The notes below the pieces were generated by a model. That model ran no database searches. It was given only the letters and a program-made list of their open reading frames with translations, and was not told the DNA's origin. From NCBI GenBank assembly GCA_029565685.1, contig JAKQNR010000052.1:157290-221289 (forward strand): a stretch of DNA of 64,000 nucleotides. The letters run 5' to 3'. The first letter of the stretch is position 1. Each line of letters starts with the position of its first letter. Shown piece by piece: positions 55,542 to 64,000 of the stretch. The translations under genes were made by a program, and so were the position numbers. This DNA comes from a bacterium (GTDB lineage: Bacteria; Zhuqueibacterota; Zhuqueibacteria; Residuimicrobiales; Residuimicrobiaceae).

Positions 55542-56093
55542 ATGAGATGCTTTCTGTTTGTGCTCTGCAGCTTTGCCGTCGCTCCGGGGCAAATTCCTGC
55601 CGTGACCACGACCAACGCTGGAACCTCGACGTCCCAGGAAGAGGACCGGTTCACGCTGGATGAGTCCTGGGATCCAGCCGCATTGCTGGATTTGAGCCTG
55701 GACACCAGCGCTGTGCGCCAGCAGGTGATTCGCAAAGAACAGTTTGAGGCTCTGCTAAAGGGACGCAGCAAAGTGGAAGAGAGCGCGGGTTTGTATGCCA
55801 ATGGGTATCGGGTGCAGTTGGTCGCCACTCGGGAAGAGGCGGAAGCTCGGGCCAACATGCAGAGCGCGCTGCTTTCGTTCAGCGAAAACGTCTATCTGCT
55901 GTTCGATAATCCCTATTACAAGCTGCGCGTGGGCGATTGCCTTTCTCGCAGTCAGGCTGATTCGCTGCAGCAGCGCGCCTTGGCCAAGGGGTTTGCCAAA
56001 GCGTGGATCACCCGCTCTCAGGTGTACAAGCAGCCGCCTGACCGCAACAGTCTGATCTCCTCGCCCGGCGATTCTCTGTTCCTGCATCGCTGA
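55542..56093 (+). CDS. Exported SPOR-domain protein
   Basis: The 183-residue protein has a short signal peptide (MRCFLFVLCSFAVAPGQIPA) and a low-complexity Thr/Ser linker. The C-terminal SPOR domain at about residues 85-170 includes YRVQLVATREEAEARANM, VYLLFDNPYYKLRVGDC and AWITRSQVY. SPOR domains bind peptidoglycan stripped of stem peptides, often at division sites. No other domain is present, so a cell-wall localisation role is all that can be said. Only a weak AAAG ribosome site precedes the start. Confidence 0.82.
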   Translation: MRCFLFVLCSFAVAPGQIPAVTTTNAGTSTSQEEDRFTLDESWDPAALLDLSLDTSAVRQQVIRKEQFEALLKGRSKVEESAGLYANGYRVQLVATREEAEARANMQSALLSFSENVYLLFDNPYYKLRVGDCLSRSQADSLQQRALAKGFAKAWITRSQVYKQPPDRNSLISSPGDSLFLHR

Positions 56094-56151
56094 GTCCTTT
56101 TGGCCGCGTGCTCTCCCCCCGTTACCCCTTACGCCGCCCCCATTTTTCCGG

Positions 56152-56180
56152 TTGTTTTTAAGCGTTTTTTTTATTATATT
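56152..56180 (+). promoter_or_regulatory. Candidate promoter of yebC-ruv genes
   Basis: TTGTTT (56152-56157), 17 bases, TATATT (56175-56180) in a T-rich stretch. Transcription would begin about 90 bases before the yebC start. Confidence 0.5.
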
Positions 56181-56236
56181 TTAAGACGGCTGATTTTTTT
56201 TTATTTTTTCTAGCTGCCAACCGATCCCACCCAGAT

Positions 56237-56268
56237 CCCGTTTACCGATCCGGTAGCGGGCTTTTTTT
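56237..56268 (+). terminator. Terminator-like hairpin directly before the yebC ribosome site
   Basis: CCCGTTTACCG and CGGTAGCGGG pair around ATC, followed by CTTTTTTT. The next bases are AGGAGG of yebC, so the hairpin lies in the leader of this gene and could attenuate it. Confidence 0.65.
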
Positions 56269-56278
56269 AGGAGGCACT

Positions 56279-57028
56279 ATGTCCGGACATTCCAAATGGG
56301 CGACCATCAAACGTAAAAAAGGTAAAACCGACGCGGAACGCGGCCGGCTATTTACCCGGTTGATCAAAGAGATCACTATCGCTGCGCGCAACGGCGGTGG
56401 TGATGAAGCCGCGAACCCCCGTTTGCGCACCGCTGTCCTGGCGGCCAAGGCGGCGAATATGCCGGCGGTCAACATCGACCGCGCTATCAAAAAGGGCACC
56501 GGCGAACTCGAAGGCGTGAATTATGAAGAGGTCGTGTACGAGGGATTCGGTCCGGGCGGCACGGCGTTTTATGTCGAGGTGGTGACTGATAACAAGAACC
56601 GAACCGTGGCTGAGATGCGGCATCTTTTTTCCAAATACGGCGGCAATCTCGGCGTGACCGGCAGCGTGGCTCGATTGTTCAGCAAAAAGGGAATCATCGT
56701 TGTACCGGCCGCCGGCGTGACCGAGGATGATCTGATGGTTGCGACTCTGGATGCCGGGCCGGATGATATTCAGCAGGATGGAGATATCTTTCAAATCCTC
56801 ACCGAACCCGCCAAGTTGGAGCCGGTTAAAAAAGCGCTGGAAACCGCCGGCATTAAATATGATTCGGCAGAGGTCAGCATGCAGCCCTCCAACACGGTCA
56901 AGGTGGAAGGCAAAACAGCGGAATCGCTGATGAAACTCGCCGAGGCGATCGAAGAACATGATGATGTGCAAAACGTTTATTCCAATTTTGATATAGATGA
57001 AAACACTCTGGCCTCGTTGAACGACTGA
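56279..57028 (+). CDS. yebC: YebC/PmpR (TACO1)-family protein
   Basis: The 249-residue protein begins MSGHSKWATIKRKKGKTDAERGRLFTRLIKEI, the near-invariant YebC N-terminus. It continues with NMPAVNIDRAIKKGTGE, YEGFGPGGTAFYVEVVTDNKNRT and the C-terminal EHDDVQNVYSNFD. Members have been described as DNA-binding regulators and, more recently, as ribosome-associated factors easing proline stalls. AGGAGG lies six bases upstream. Its stop overlaps the ruvC start by one base, the common yebC-ruvCAB order. Confidence 0.95.
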   Translation: MSGHSKWATIKRKKGKTDAERGRLFTRLIKEITIAARNGGGDEAANPRLRTAVLAAKAANMPAVNIDRAIKKGTGELEGVNYEEVVYEGFGPGGTAFYVEVVTDNKNRTVAEMRHLFSKYGGNLGVTGSVARLFSKKGIIVVPAAGVTEDDLMVATLDAGPDDIQQDGDIFQILTEPAKLEPVKKALETAGIKYDSAEVSMQPSNTVKVEGKTAESLMKLAEAIEEHDDVQNVYSNFDIDENTLASLND

Positions 57029-57531
57029 TGCGGGTGATGGGCATTGACCCCGGCGGGGCGGTGACCGGATATGGGATCGTGGACGGCGAGCCGCAGGGAC
57101 CGTTGCACTGCATCGTTTGCGGATGTGTGCGAACGCGCTCCGGTTCCCCCTTTGAACAGCGACTGAAACTGATTTATGACGAGATCGCTGGAGTGATCGG
57201 CCGCCATCAGCCGCAGCAGATCGTGTTTGAAGAGATCTTTATCAGCCGCAATATGCGGGCGGCGTTGCAGCTGGGGCAGGCGCGCGGCGCGGCGCTGATC
57301 GCTGCGGTCCATGCCGATCTGCCGGTTTTTTATTACGCGGCCCGGGAGGTGAAACTGGCCGTTACCGGGTATGGCGGAGCCGGCAAGGAGCAGGTTCAAA
57401 GCATGGTGAGCGGGTTGCTGCAGCTGAACCTTGCGGACTGGCCGCTGGATACGTCCGATGCCCTTGCCCTCGCCATCTGTCATCATCATCGAACCGCATC
57501 CTCATTTCGTCTGCAGGGAGATAGGCGATGA
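57028..57531 (+). CDS. ruvC: Holliday junction resolvase RuvC
   Basis: The 167-residue endonuclease shows all four acidic active-site residues: MGIDPG (Asp7), IVFEEIFIS (Glu) and DTSDALALAICHHH (two Asp). It cuts four-way junctions bound by RuvAB during recombination and repair. It overlaps yebC by one base and ruvA by four, so the three are translated together. Confidence 0.95.
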   Translation: MRVMGIDPGGAVTGYGIVDGEPQGPLHCIVCGCVRTRSGSPFEQRLKLIYDEIAGVIGRHQPQQIVFEEIFISRNMRAALQLGQARGAALIAAVHADLPVFYYAAREVKLAVTGYGGAGKEQVQSMVSGLLQLNLADWPLDTSDALALAICHHHRTASSFRLQGDRR

Positions 57532-58124
57532 TCGCTTTTATCAGCGGCGTTCTCGTCAGCAAGACCGCCACCCGCGCCGTGATCCGGACCGCGGGCGTGG
57601 GGCTGGAGGCGCTGATTCCGCTCTCCACCTTTGAAAAATTGCCTGACCCCGGCGCTGCGGTCACGCTGCAGACCCACCTGCACGTTCGCGAGGATGCCCT
57701 GTCGTTGATCGGTTTTTTTTCGATCGAAGAAAAGGAGCTCTTTCAGATGCTGGTGTCTGTAAACGGCATCGGCATCAAATTGGCTCTGGGCATCCTCTCC
57801 GGCTGCAAGATCGCGGATTTGTACAAATACCTGGCAGAGGGCAACGAAGCGAACCTCACCCGGATCCCCGGGCTGGGAAAAAAGACCGCGCAACGGTTGA
57901 TTCTTGATCTGAAGGACAAAGCCGCGGCTCAGCTCGGCAAAATCGCCGCCGACTTTTCCATGCCGGCGCGGCTTAACCGGGATATGCTGGAGGAAGCAAT
58001 CCAGGCCATGATCTCTCTGGGCTATACCAGACCCGAGGCCTTGCGCAGCATAGAGAAAGCGGCGCACGCTCTGGGCGAAGAGGCGAGTATAGAAAAACTG
58101 CTGCGCCAGGCGCTGCAGGGCTGA
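57528..58124 (+). CDS. ruvA: Holliday junction helicase subunit RuvA
   Basis: The 198-residue protein has an N-terminal OB domain ([21 protein letters not shown]) and two helix-hairpin-helix motifs ([38 protein letters not shown]). The C-terminal domain III contacts RuvB ([19 protein letters not shown]). It binds the junction and loads the RuvB motor. It starts in an ATGA overlap with ruvC. Confidence 0.95.
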   Translation: MIAFISGVLVSKTATRAVIRTAGVGLEALIPLSTFEKLPDPGAAVTLQTHLHVREDALSLIGFFSIEEKELFQMLVSVNGIGIKLALGILSGCKIADLYKYLAEGNEANLTRIPGLGKKTAQRLILDLKDKAAAQLGKIAADFSMPARLNRDMLEEAIQAMISLGYTRPEALRSIEKAAHALGEEASIEKLLRQALQG

Positions 58125-58171
58125 TTCTCAGCCGCCGGCGTCGACCAATACTCTGCGACACGCATTCATCC

Positions 58172-59221
<1,050 letters not shown>

Positions 59222-59332
59222 ACAACGCCGGAGGGAACGCTCGAGCACCCTTTTGGTTGTATGCCCCAGTATTTTGCGTCTAAACCCGACGGGTCATAGA
59301 AGGATTTAAAACTAATCGGAGGAATTCACCCG

Positions 59333-60361
59333 ATGAAGCTATCTGATTTTAAATACAATCTGCCGGAAAAGTTGATCGCACAGTATCCCAGCGAACAGCG
59401 CGACAAATGCAAATTACTGGTCGTCCAGCGCAGCGATGAGAGCTTGCAGGAAGGCCTTTTTTCCGATGTGCTATCTTACATGCATGAAGGCGATTGCCTG
59501 GTGCTGAATGAGACCAAAGTCTTTCCCGCACGTCTGGAGGGCACCAAGGACAAGACCGACGCCAAAGTGGAGGTGTTTCTGCTGCGCGAGCTGGAGGCCG
59601 GCCTGTGGGAGGTGCTGGTGCGCCCAGCGCGCAAGGTGCGCGTCGGCAATCGCCTGAGCATCGGCGACGATCTGGTGTGCGATGTGATCGACAACACCGT
59701 GTCCGGCGGCCGCGTCGTGCGTTTCAATTACGGCGGCGACTTTTACAAAATCGTCGAAAAGATCGGAAAATCTCCGCTGCCGCCCTACATTAAAAGGGAT
59801 CCAGAGTCCTCGGACAAAGACCGCTATCAGACCGTGTACGCCAAGGTGCGCGGCGCCGTGGCTGCGCCCACTGCCGGCTTGCATTTCACCAACAAACTGA
59901 TCGACCGCATTGAAAAAAAAGGCGTGACCGTGGTGCGCATCGTCCTTCATCTCGGACTGGGCAGCTTTCGTCCGGTGGTGGTCGAGGACCTGAGCCGGCA
60001 TAAAATGGACTCCGAGTTCTTTGACATTTCAGACCAGGCCGCCAACCAGATCAATGCGGCCAAGCGCAACAAGAAAAAGGTGATCGCAGTGGGAACCAGC
60101 GTTGTGCGCGCACTGGAGACCAGCGTGACCTCCGAAGGATGGGCCAAATCCGGGCGCGGGTGGACCGACAAGTTCATCTATCCGCCCTATGATTTTAAAA
60201 TCGTAGACAGCATGATCACCAATTTTCATCTGCCCTGCTCCACTTTGCTGATGTTGGTCTCTGCCTTTGCCTCCCGGGATCTGATTTTAAAGGCCTATCG
60301 CAAGGCTATTCGAGATAAGTATATGTTTTACAGCTATGGCGACGCGATGATGATTCTCTAG
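59333..60361 (+). CDS. queA: S-adenosylmethionine:tRNA ribosyltransferase-isomerase
   Basis: The 342-residue QueA shows FKYNLPEKLIAQYP, LVLNETKVFPARL, LPPYIKRD, RYQTVYAKVRGAVAAPTAGLHFT, HLGLGSFRPV, VGTSVVRALE and TNFHLPCSTLLMLVSAF. It adds the epoxycyclopentane ring in queuosine synthesis in tRNA. GGAGG precedes the ATG by about nine bases. Placement after ruvB is common in many bacteria. Confidence 0.96.
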   Translation: MKLSDFKYNLPEKLIAQYPSEQRDKCKLLVVQRSDESLQEGLFSDVLSYMHEGDCLVLNETKVFPARLEGTKDKTDAKVEVFLLRELEAGLWEVLVRPARKVRVGNRLSIGDDLVCDVIDNTVSGGRVVRFNYGGDFYKIVEKIGKSPLPPYIKRDPESSDKDRYQTVYAKVRGAVAAPTAGLHFTNKLIDRIEKKGVTVVRIVLHLGLGSFRPVVVEDLSRHKMDSEFFDISDQAANQINAAKRNKKKVIAVGTSVVRALETSVTSEGWAKSGRGWTDKFIYPPYDFKIVDSMITNFHLPCSTLLMLVSAFASRDLILKAYRKAIRDKYMFYSYGDAMMIL

Positions 60362-60506
60362 GCTTTCGGTCGGGCAAGGGCAGCCCGGCCATGGACCGCT
60401 GCCATGCAGATGAGCGCCGGAAAAGGCGTTTCTTTTATTTTTTCCATGGCTCGCCGGACCGGCGGATTTTTTTGCGCTGGTTTTTTTGCTGATTGGGAGC
60501 ATGACT

Positions 60507-61202
60507 ATGCAGAGAGAACGGGTGGCTGCCATTCTGGTCGCCGCCGGAAGAGGAAGCCGGTTCGACGCCGGGGTGCGCAAGCAGTACCGGCTGCTGTCCG
60601 GCAAACCCATTCTATATCATACCCTGGCCAGCTTTTGCAGCTGCCCGGACGTCGATTGCGTGGTGGTCGTGGTTCCTGAAGGCGAAAGAGCGGACGCAAT
60701 GCAACGGATCAGCGGCTGGCCGCTCTCCTGTTCGCCCATCGTTGTCGAAGGCGGCGAGGAACGGCATCATTCTGTAATGAACGGGCTGGAGGCTGCACCA
60801 CTGGAATGCGAATGGATCATCGTGCATGACGGCGTGCGCCCTTTTGTCGCTCATGCGCTGATTCAGCGGGTGCTGGAGGCAGCCCGGCGCGAGGGCAGCG
60901 CTGTGGCTGCGTTGACGCCGTCCGATACCATCAAGACTCGCGTGGATCAGCGGGTGGGCGAGACGCTGGAGCGAAGCCGTCTGGTGGCGGTACAGACGCC
61001 GCAGGCGTTCCGCCGATCTATTCTGCAACAGGCTTATGCGGCGGCTGCGGCAGAAGGGCGGTTCAGCACTGACGACGCCGCCCTGGTCGAGCGTCTCGGA
61101 TTGCCTGTGGCGCTGGTGCAGGGCGATGATCGCAACATCAAGATCACCACCCCCATCGACCTGGCGATCGCCGACGCGATTATGGAAGGATGGAACCAAT
61201 GA
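60507..61202 (+). CDS. ispD: 2-C-methyl-D-erythritol 4-phosphate cytidylyltransferase
   Basis: ATG 60507, seven bases after GGGAG, gives 231 residues; the track's TTG and the ATG at 60501 fit the ribosome site less well. Signature parts are [70 protein letters not shown] and [14 protein letters not shown]. It makes CDP-methylerythritol in the MEP isoprenoid pathway. Its stop overlaps the ispF start, so the pair is coupled. Confidence 0.94.
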   Translation: MQRERVAAILVAAGRGSRFDAGVRKQYRLLSGKPILYHTLASFCSCPDVDCVVVVVPEGERADAMQRISGWPLSCSPIVVEGGEERHHSVMNGLEAAPLECEWIIVHDGVRPFVAHALIQRVLEAARREGSAVAALTPSDTIKTRVDQRVGETLERSRLVAVQTPQAFRRSILQQAYAAAAAEGRFSTDDAALVERLGLPVALVQGDDRNIKITTPIDLAIADAIMEGWNQ

Positions 61203-61681
61203 TGCGCATCGGTCACGGATACGACGTTCATGCGTTCGCTGTCGGCCGCAGGCTGGTTCTCGGCGGCGTAGAGATCCCCTACGACAAGGGGCTGCTGGGC
61301 CACTCAGATGCGGATGTTCTCTGTCACGCTGTCAGCGATGCGCTGCTGGGCGCCGCTGCGCTGGGCGATATCGGCGGGCATTTTCCCGACACAGATTCGG
61401 CTTTTCACCAGGCGGACAGTCTGCAGCTGCTGCAGCGAGTGGTCGGACTGCTCAACCAAAAGGGGTATTGCGTGGCCAACGTGGATGCCACTCTGATTCT
61501 GCAGCGCCCCAAGATCGCGCCGCATGTTCCGGCCATGCGCCGGAATCTGGCCCAGGCTCTGCGGGTTGCGGTCAATGCGGTTTCGGTCAAAGCCACCACC
61601 ACCGAGGAATTAGGATGGGAAGGTCGCGGAGAAGGCGTGGCGGCCCATGCGGTGGCGTTGATCGAGAGGGAGGGCCGGTAA
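61199..61681 (+). CDS. ispF: 2-C-methyl-D-erythritol 2,4-cyclodiphosphate synthase
   Basis: The start ATG 61199 (AAGGA eight bases upstream, overlapping the ispD stop) gives 160 residues; ATG 61202 is equally possible. Family motifs include [11 protein letters not shown] with zinc ligands Asp and His, [43 protein letters not shown] and [22 protein letters not shown]. It closes the cyclic diphosphate in the MEP pathway. Confidence 0.95.
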   Translation: MMRIGHGYDVHAFAVGRRLVLGGVEIPYDKGLLGHSDADVLCHAVSDALLGAAALGDIGGHFPDTDSAFHQADSLQLLQRVVGLLNQKGYCVANVDATLILQRPKIAPHVPAMRRNLAQALRVAVNAVSVKATTTEELGWEGRGEGVAAHAVALIEREGR

Positions 61682-61791
61682 GCTTTTAATGGAATCCGCA
61701 CTAGGAAACGATGGGGCGGTCCGCCTCTGAATGACGGTATCTTTTGCTCCTTATGCTGCTAACGATTTTCCTTAATGAGATCGGATAACCC

Positions 61792-63210
61792 ATGTCTTTG
61801 CGCATCTATAACACCCTGAGCCGACAAAAAGAAGAATTTCATCCGCTGCAGGCCGGACGCGTCCATATGTATGTCTGCGGTCCCACGGTCTATGATTATC
61901 CGCATATCGGCCATGCTAAAAGTTATATCAGCTTTGATGTGGTGGTTCGTTATTTCCGCTGGCTGGGCTACCGCGTGCGCTATGTGCAAAACATCACCGA
62001 TGTGGGCCACATGCTGGATTCCGGCGAGGACCGCATTCTCAAAGGTGCGGCGCGCGAACAGATCGAGCCCATGGAACTGGTGGAAAAATATACCGCTGCC
62101 TATTTCAAAGCCATGGATCAGCTGAACGTGTTGCGGCCGGACATCTCGCCGCGCGCCAGCGGTCATATCCCTGAACAGATCGAACTGGTGCAAAAGTTGC
62201 TTGAGAACGGCTATGCCTATGAAGTCAACGGCTCGGTCTATTTCGACGTATCCAAATGGCCCGAGTACGGCAAACTATCCGGCCGCAAAGTGGAGGAGCA
62301 GATGGCCGGCGCCCGGCTGGACATCAATGAGGAGAAGCGCCACCCAGCGGATTTCGCTTTATGGAAAAAGGCGGCGGATAACCATCTGATGCAATGGAAC
62401 AGCCCCTGGGGCCGTGGTTTTCCGGGTTGGCACATCGAGTGTTCCGCCATGTCCGCTAAATATCTGGGCGAGACCTTTGACATCCACGGCGGCGGCATGG
62501 AGAACCAGTTTCCCCATCACGAATGCGAGATAGCGCAAAGCGAAGCGGCCAGCCGCAAGCCTTTCGTCCGCTATTGGATGCACAACAACATGGTGCTGGT
62601 GGACGGCGTCAAGATGAGCAAATCCCTGGGTAATTTTACCACCATTGCGGAAGCGCTGAAGAAATTCAGCGGCGAGCAGGTCCGGTTTTTCATTCTGCAG
62701 TCGCATTATCGCAGTCCGGTGGATTTTTCCGACGCTGCCATTGCGGCGGCTGCTCAGGGTTTAGAACGGTTGCGCAACACTCGGATTGAATTGCGCAAGA
62801 GGCTGACGGCGGATGCCCATGTCAGCGCGGACGGCGGCCGTGAGCTGGCGGAGCGCCATGTGCAGCTGTTTCGGCAGGAGATGGATGATGATTTCAACAC
62901 GCCGGCCGCCATCGGCCGCCTGTTCGATTTTTCCCGCGATCTCAACCGTGCGCTGGCAGAGGGTGCGCCCCTGGGCGCAGCGGTTGCGACGGCCTTTGAG
63001 GAGCTGTATGTAAACGTGCTTGGCCTGGGTTCAGAGGCGACTGGGCCGGGACTGGATGCCGATCCGTTCATCGATCTGCTGGTCAGCCTGCGCAACGAGT
63101 TGCGGCAGAAAAAGGAATGGGCTTTGGCCGACCGGCTGCGCGATGGGCTGGCCAGTCTGGGCGTGCAGATCAAGGACGGCAAGCAGGGGGCGACCTGGTC
63201 CCGCGGCTAG
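61792..63210 (+). CDS. cysS: Cysteinyl-tRNA synthetase
   Basis: The 472-residue class I synthetase contains [19 protein letters not shown] (zinc Cys and HIGH motif), the zinc-binding [10 protein letters not shown] and [19 protein letters not shown], and KMSKSLGN. The C-terminal region [15 protein letters not shown] is also characteristic. It charges tRNA-Cys. It lies 110 bases after ispF; the ispDF-cysS order is seen in many bacteria. The ribosome site is weak. Confidence 0.96.
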   Translation: MSLRIYNTLSRQKEEFHPLQAGRVHMYVCGPTVYDYPHIGHAKSYISFDVVVRYFRWLGYRVRYVQNITDVGHMLDSGEDRILKGAAREQIEPMELVEKYTAAYFKAMDQLNVLRPDISPRASGHIPEQIELVQKLLENGYAYEVNGSVYFDVSKWPEYGKLSGRKVEEQMAGARLDINEEKRHPADFALWKKAADNHLMQWNSPWGRGFPGWHIECSAMSAKYLGETFDIHGGGMENQFPHHECEIAQSEAASRKPFVRYWMHNNMVLVDGVKMSKSLGNFTTIAEALKKFSGEQVRFFILQSHYRSPVDFSDAAIAAAAQGLERLRNTRIELRKRLTADAHVSADGGRELAERHVQLFRQEMDDDFNTPAAIGRLFDFSRDLNRALAEGAPLGAAVATAFEELYVNVLGLGSEATGPGLDADPFIDLLVSLRNELRQKKEWALADRLRDGLASLGVQIKDGKQGATWSRG

Positions 63211-63249
63211 CCGCTTCAGGCAAAAAAAACGTGATCATGAAAATTTATC

Positions 63250-63277
63250 TTGCTTTTAATGCAAATTTCCCTATATT
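63250..63277 (+). promoter_or_regulatory. Promoter of the tRNA-tuf operon
   Basis: TTGCTT (63250-63255), 16 bases, TATATT (63272-63277), 28 bases before the first tRNA and 40 bases after cysS. Confidence 0.65.
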
Positions 63278-63304
63278 ATAAGGCTACGTTCATAATCTTG
63301 TTAA

Positions 63305-63377
63305 GCCACCATAGCTCAGTTGGTAGAGCACCTCACTTGTAATGAGGACGTCGCGGGTTCGATTCCTGCTGGTGGCT
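63305..63377 (+). tRNA. tRNA-Thr (TGT)
   Basis: Acceptor GCCACCA pairs with TGGTGGC. The anticodon loop is CTTGTAA with TGT, the T arm has GGTTCGATTCC, and the total is 73 bases without encoded CCA. Confidence 0.95.
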
Positions 63378-63394
63378 CGGGTGAGCAGCGTAAC

Positions 63395-63477
63395 GGAGAG
63401 GTACCCGAGTGGCCAAAGGGAACAGACTGTAAATCTGTCAGCTTACGCTTTCGGAGGTTCGAATCCTCCCCTCTCCA
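63395..63477 (+). tRNA. tRNA-Tyr (GTA)
   Basis: Acceptor GGAGAGG pairs with CCTCTCC. The loop is CTGTAAA with GTA. A long variable arm is present, as expected for bacterial tyrosine tRNA; 83 bases. Confidence 0.95.
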
Positions 63478-63597
63478 CGCAATCGAATTCGGTCGGGCGC
63501 GCCTGCCCGATTGATGAAAAATCCAGACTGTCCGAGGGCGATTTGTTTGCGTCCGATAGAAGGACCCATACACTTCAAGACGTCTTGACCCGGTCCT

Positions 63598-63671
63598 GCG
63601 GGAGTAACTCAGTCGGTTAGAGTCACAGCCTTCCAAGCTGTTGGTCGCGGGTTCGAGTCCCGTCTCCCGCT
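63598..63671 (+). tRNA. tRNA-Gly (TCC)
   Basis: Acceptor GCGGGAG pairs with CTCCCGC. Anticodon stem ACAGC/GCTGT encloses CTTCCAA with TCC; 74 bases. Confidence 0.94.
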
Positions 63672-63711
63672 CAAAGAACAGTTCTTGCTTTTCATCGCGT
63701 TACCTATTTCA

Positions 63712-63784
<73 letters not shown>

Positions 63785-63883
63785 CATCAGCGGCAACTCG
63801 AAAGCGTCCCGGAGCGTCGAGGTTGGGTGAACCGGACCCCATTTGACATCATTTTAAAAATTATCATTGAAGGAGATAGTGAG

Positions 63884-64000
63884 ATGGCCAAGGCAAAGTT
63901 TGAGCGAAACAAGCCGCATGTGAACATCGGCACGATTGGGCACGTGGATCACGGCAAGACGACGTTGACGGCTGCGATCACGCAGGTGTTGTCGTTGAAG
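63884..64000 (+). CDS. tuf: Elongation factor Tu, N-terminal fragment at window edge
   Basis: From ATG 63884 (GAAGGAG eleven bases upstream) 39 codons are visible: [16 protein letters not shown] and then [15 protein letters not shown], the EF-Tu P-loop. The gene continues past the right edge. EF-Tu carries aminoacyl-tRNA to the ribosome. It is preceded by four tRNA genes in the tufB-operon order. Confidence 0.95.
   Translation, partial: MAKAKFERNKPHVNIGTIGHVDHGKTTLTAAITQVLSLK

Overview
The window is a contiguous stretch of a GC-moderate (about 55-57%, judged by eye) bacterial chromosome carrying an ordinary housekeeping core and an unusually dense set of secreted proteins. Seven proteins end in C-terminal modules of the FlgD/Por-secretion type, several with the tell-tale 'YPNPFN' start. 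There are also two PorV-like outer-membrane proteins and two TonB-dependent receptors with carboxypeptidase-like N-domains. This combination is typical of the FCB superphylum, and the style resembles candidate lineages such as KSB1/Calditrichota-like bacteria rather than true Bacteroidetes. The phylum is inferred, not shown by a marker gene.

Layout. 1-2.4 kb: a truncated serine beta-lactamase-like hydrolase, a Gfo/Idh/MocA oxidoreductase and, on the opposite strand, a small CcmE of the rare cysteine (CxxxY) type. 2.4-6.6 kb: a secreted Asp-box-like propeller, a frameshifted DUF1080 remnant, a parvulin lipoprotein and a polytopic membrane protein. 6.9-25.9 kb (+ strand): secretion locus A, with TonB receptor, large FN3 surface protein, PorV-like protein, giant PPC-repeat protein, divergent SurA-like lipoprotein, secreted metallophosphoesterase, propeller and an unknown secreted protein. 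25.9-29.6 kb (- strand): a 57-aa DNA-binding-like protein, xylulokinase and a GH13 alpha-glucanase. 29.9-31.4 kb: acetate kinase, a palindromic repeat remnant and a strong terminator. 31.4-39.6 kb (- strand): secretion locus B, with the same gene order as the first four genes of locus A. 39.9-43.7 kb: a URO-D-like protein, another secreted propeller, a stomatin/NfeD pair.

44-55.3 kb: elongation factor P with an asparagine at the position that is normally modified, a small-protein/GNAT pair, then a minus-strand operon behind the best sigma70-type promoter in the window. That operon holds an HMGL-family (Re-)citrate synthase candidate, a gamma-glutamylcyclotransferase-amidoligase-like fusion, isocitrate dehydrogenase, aconitase, an Ldh-family dehydrogenase and an RNA m5U methyltransferase-like protein. 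It would supply 2-oxoglutarate from acetyl-CoA and oxaloacetate, and the fusion protein may act on gamma-glutamyl compounds. 55.5-63.2 kb: SPOR protein, yebC-ruvC-ruvA-ruvB-queA, ispD-ispF, cysS. 63.3-64 kb: tRNA-Thr(TGT)-Tyr(GTA)-Gly(TCC)-Thr(GGT)-tuf, the same order as the E. coli tufB operon; tuf runs off the right edge.

Most notable are the duplicated TonB/FN3/PorV/cargo quartet, the alternating A-B PPC repeats shared by two neighbouring exoproteins, the glutamylcyclotransferase-amidoligase-like fusion embedded in an oxidative-TCA operon, and the CxxxY CcmE. No rRNA, CRISPR array, prophage or intact insertion sequence was seen.
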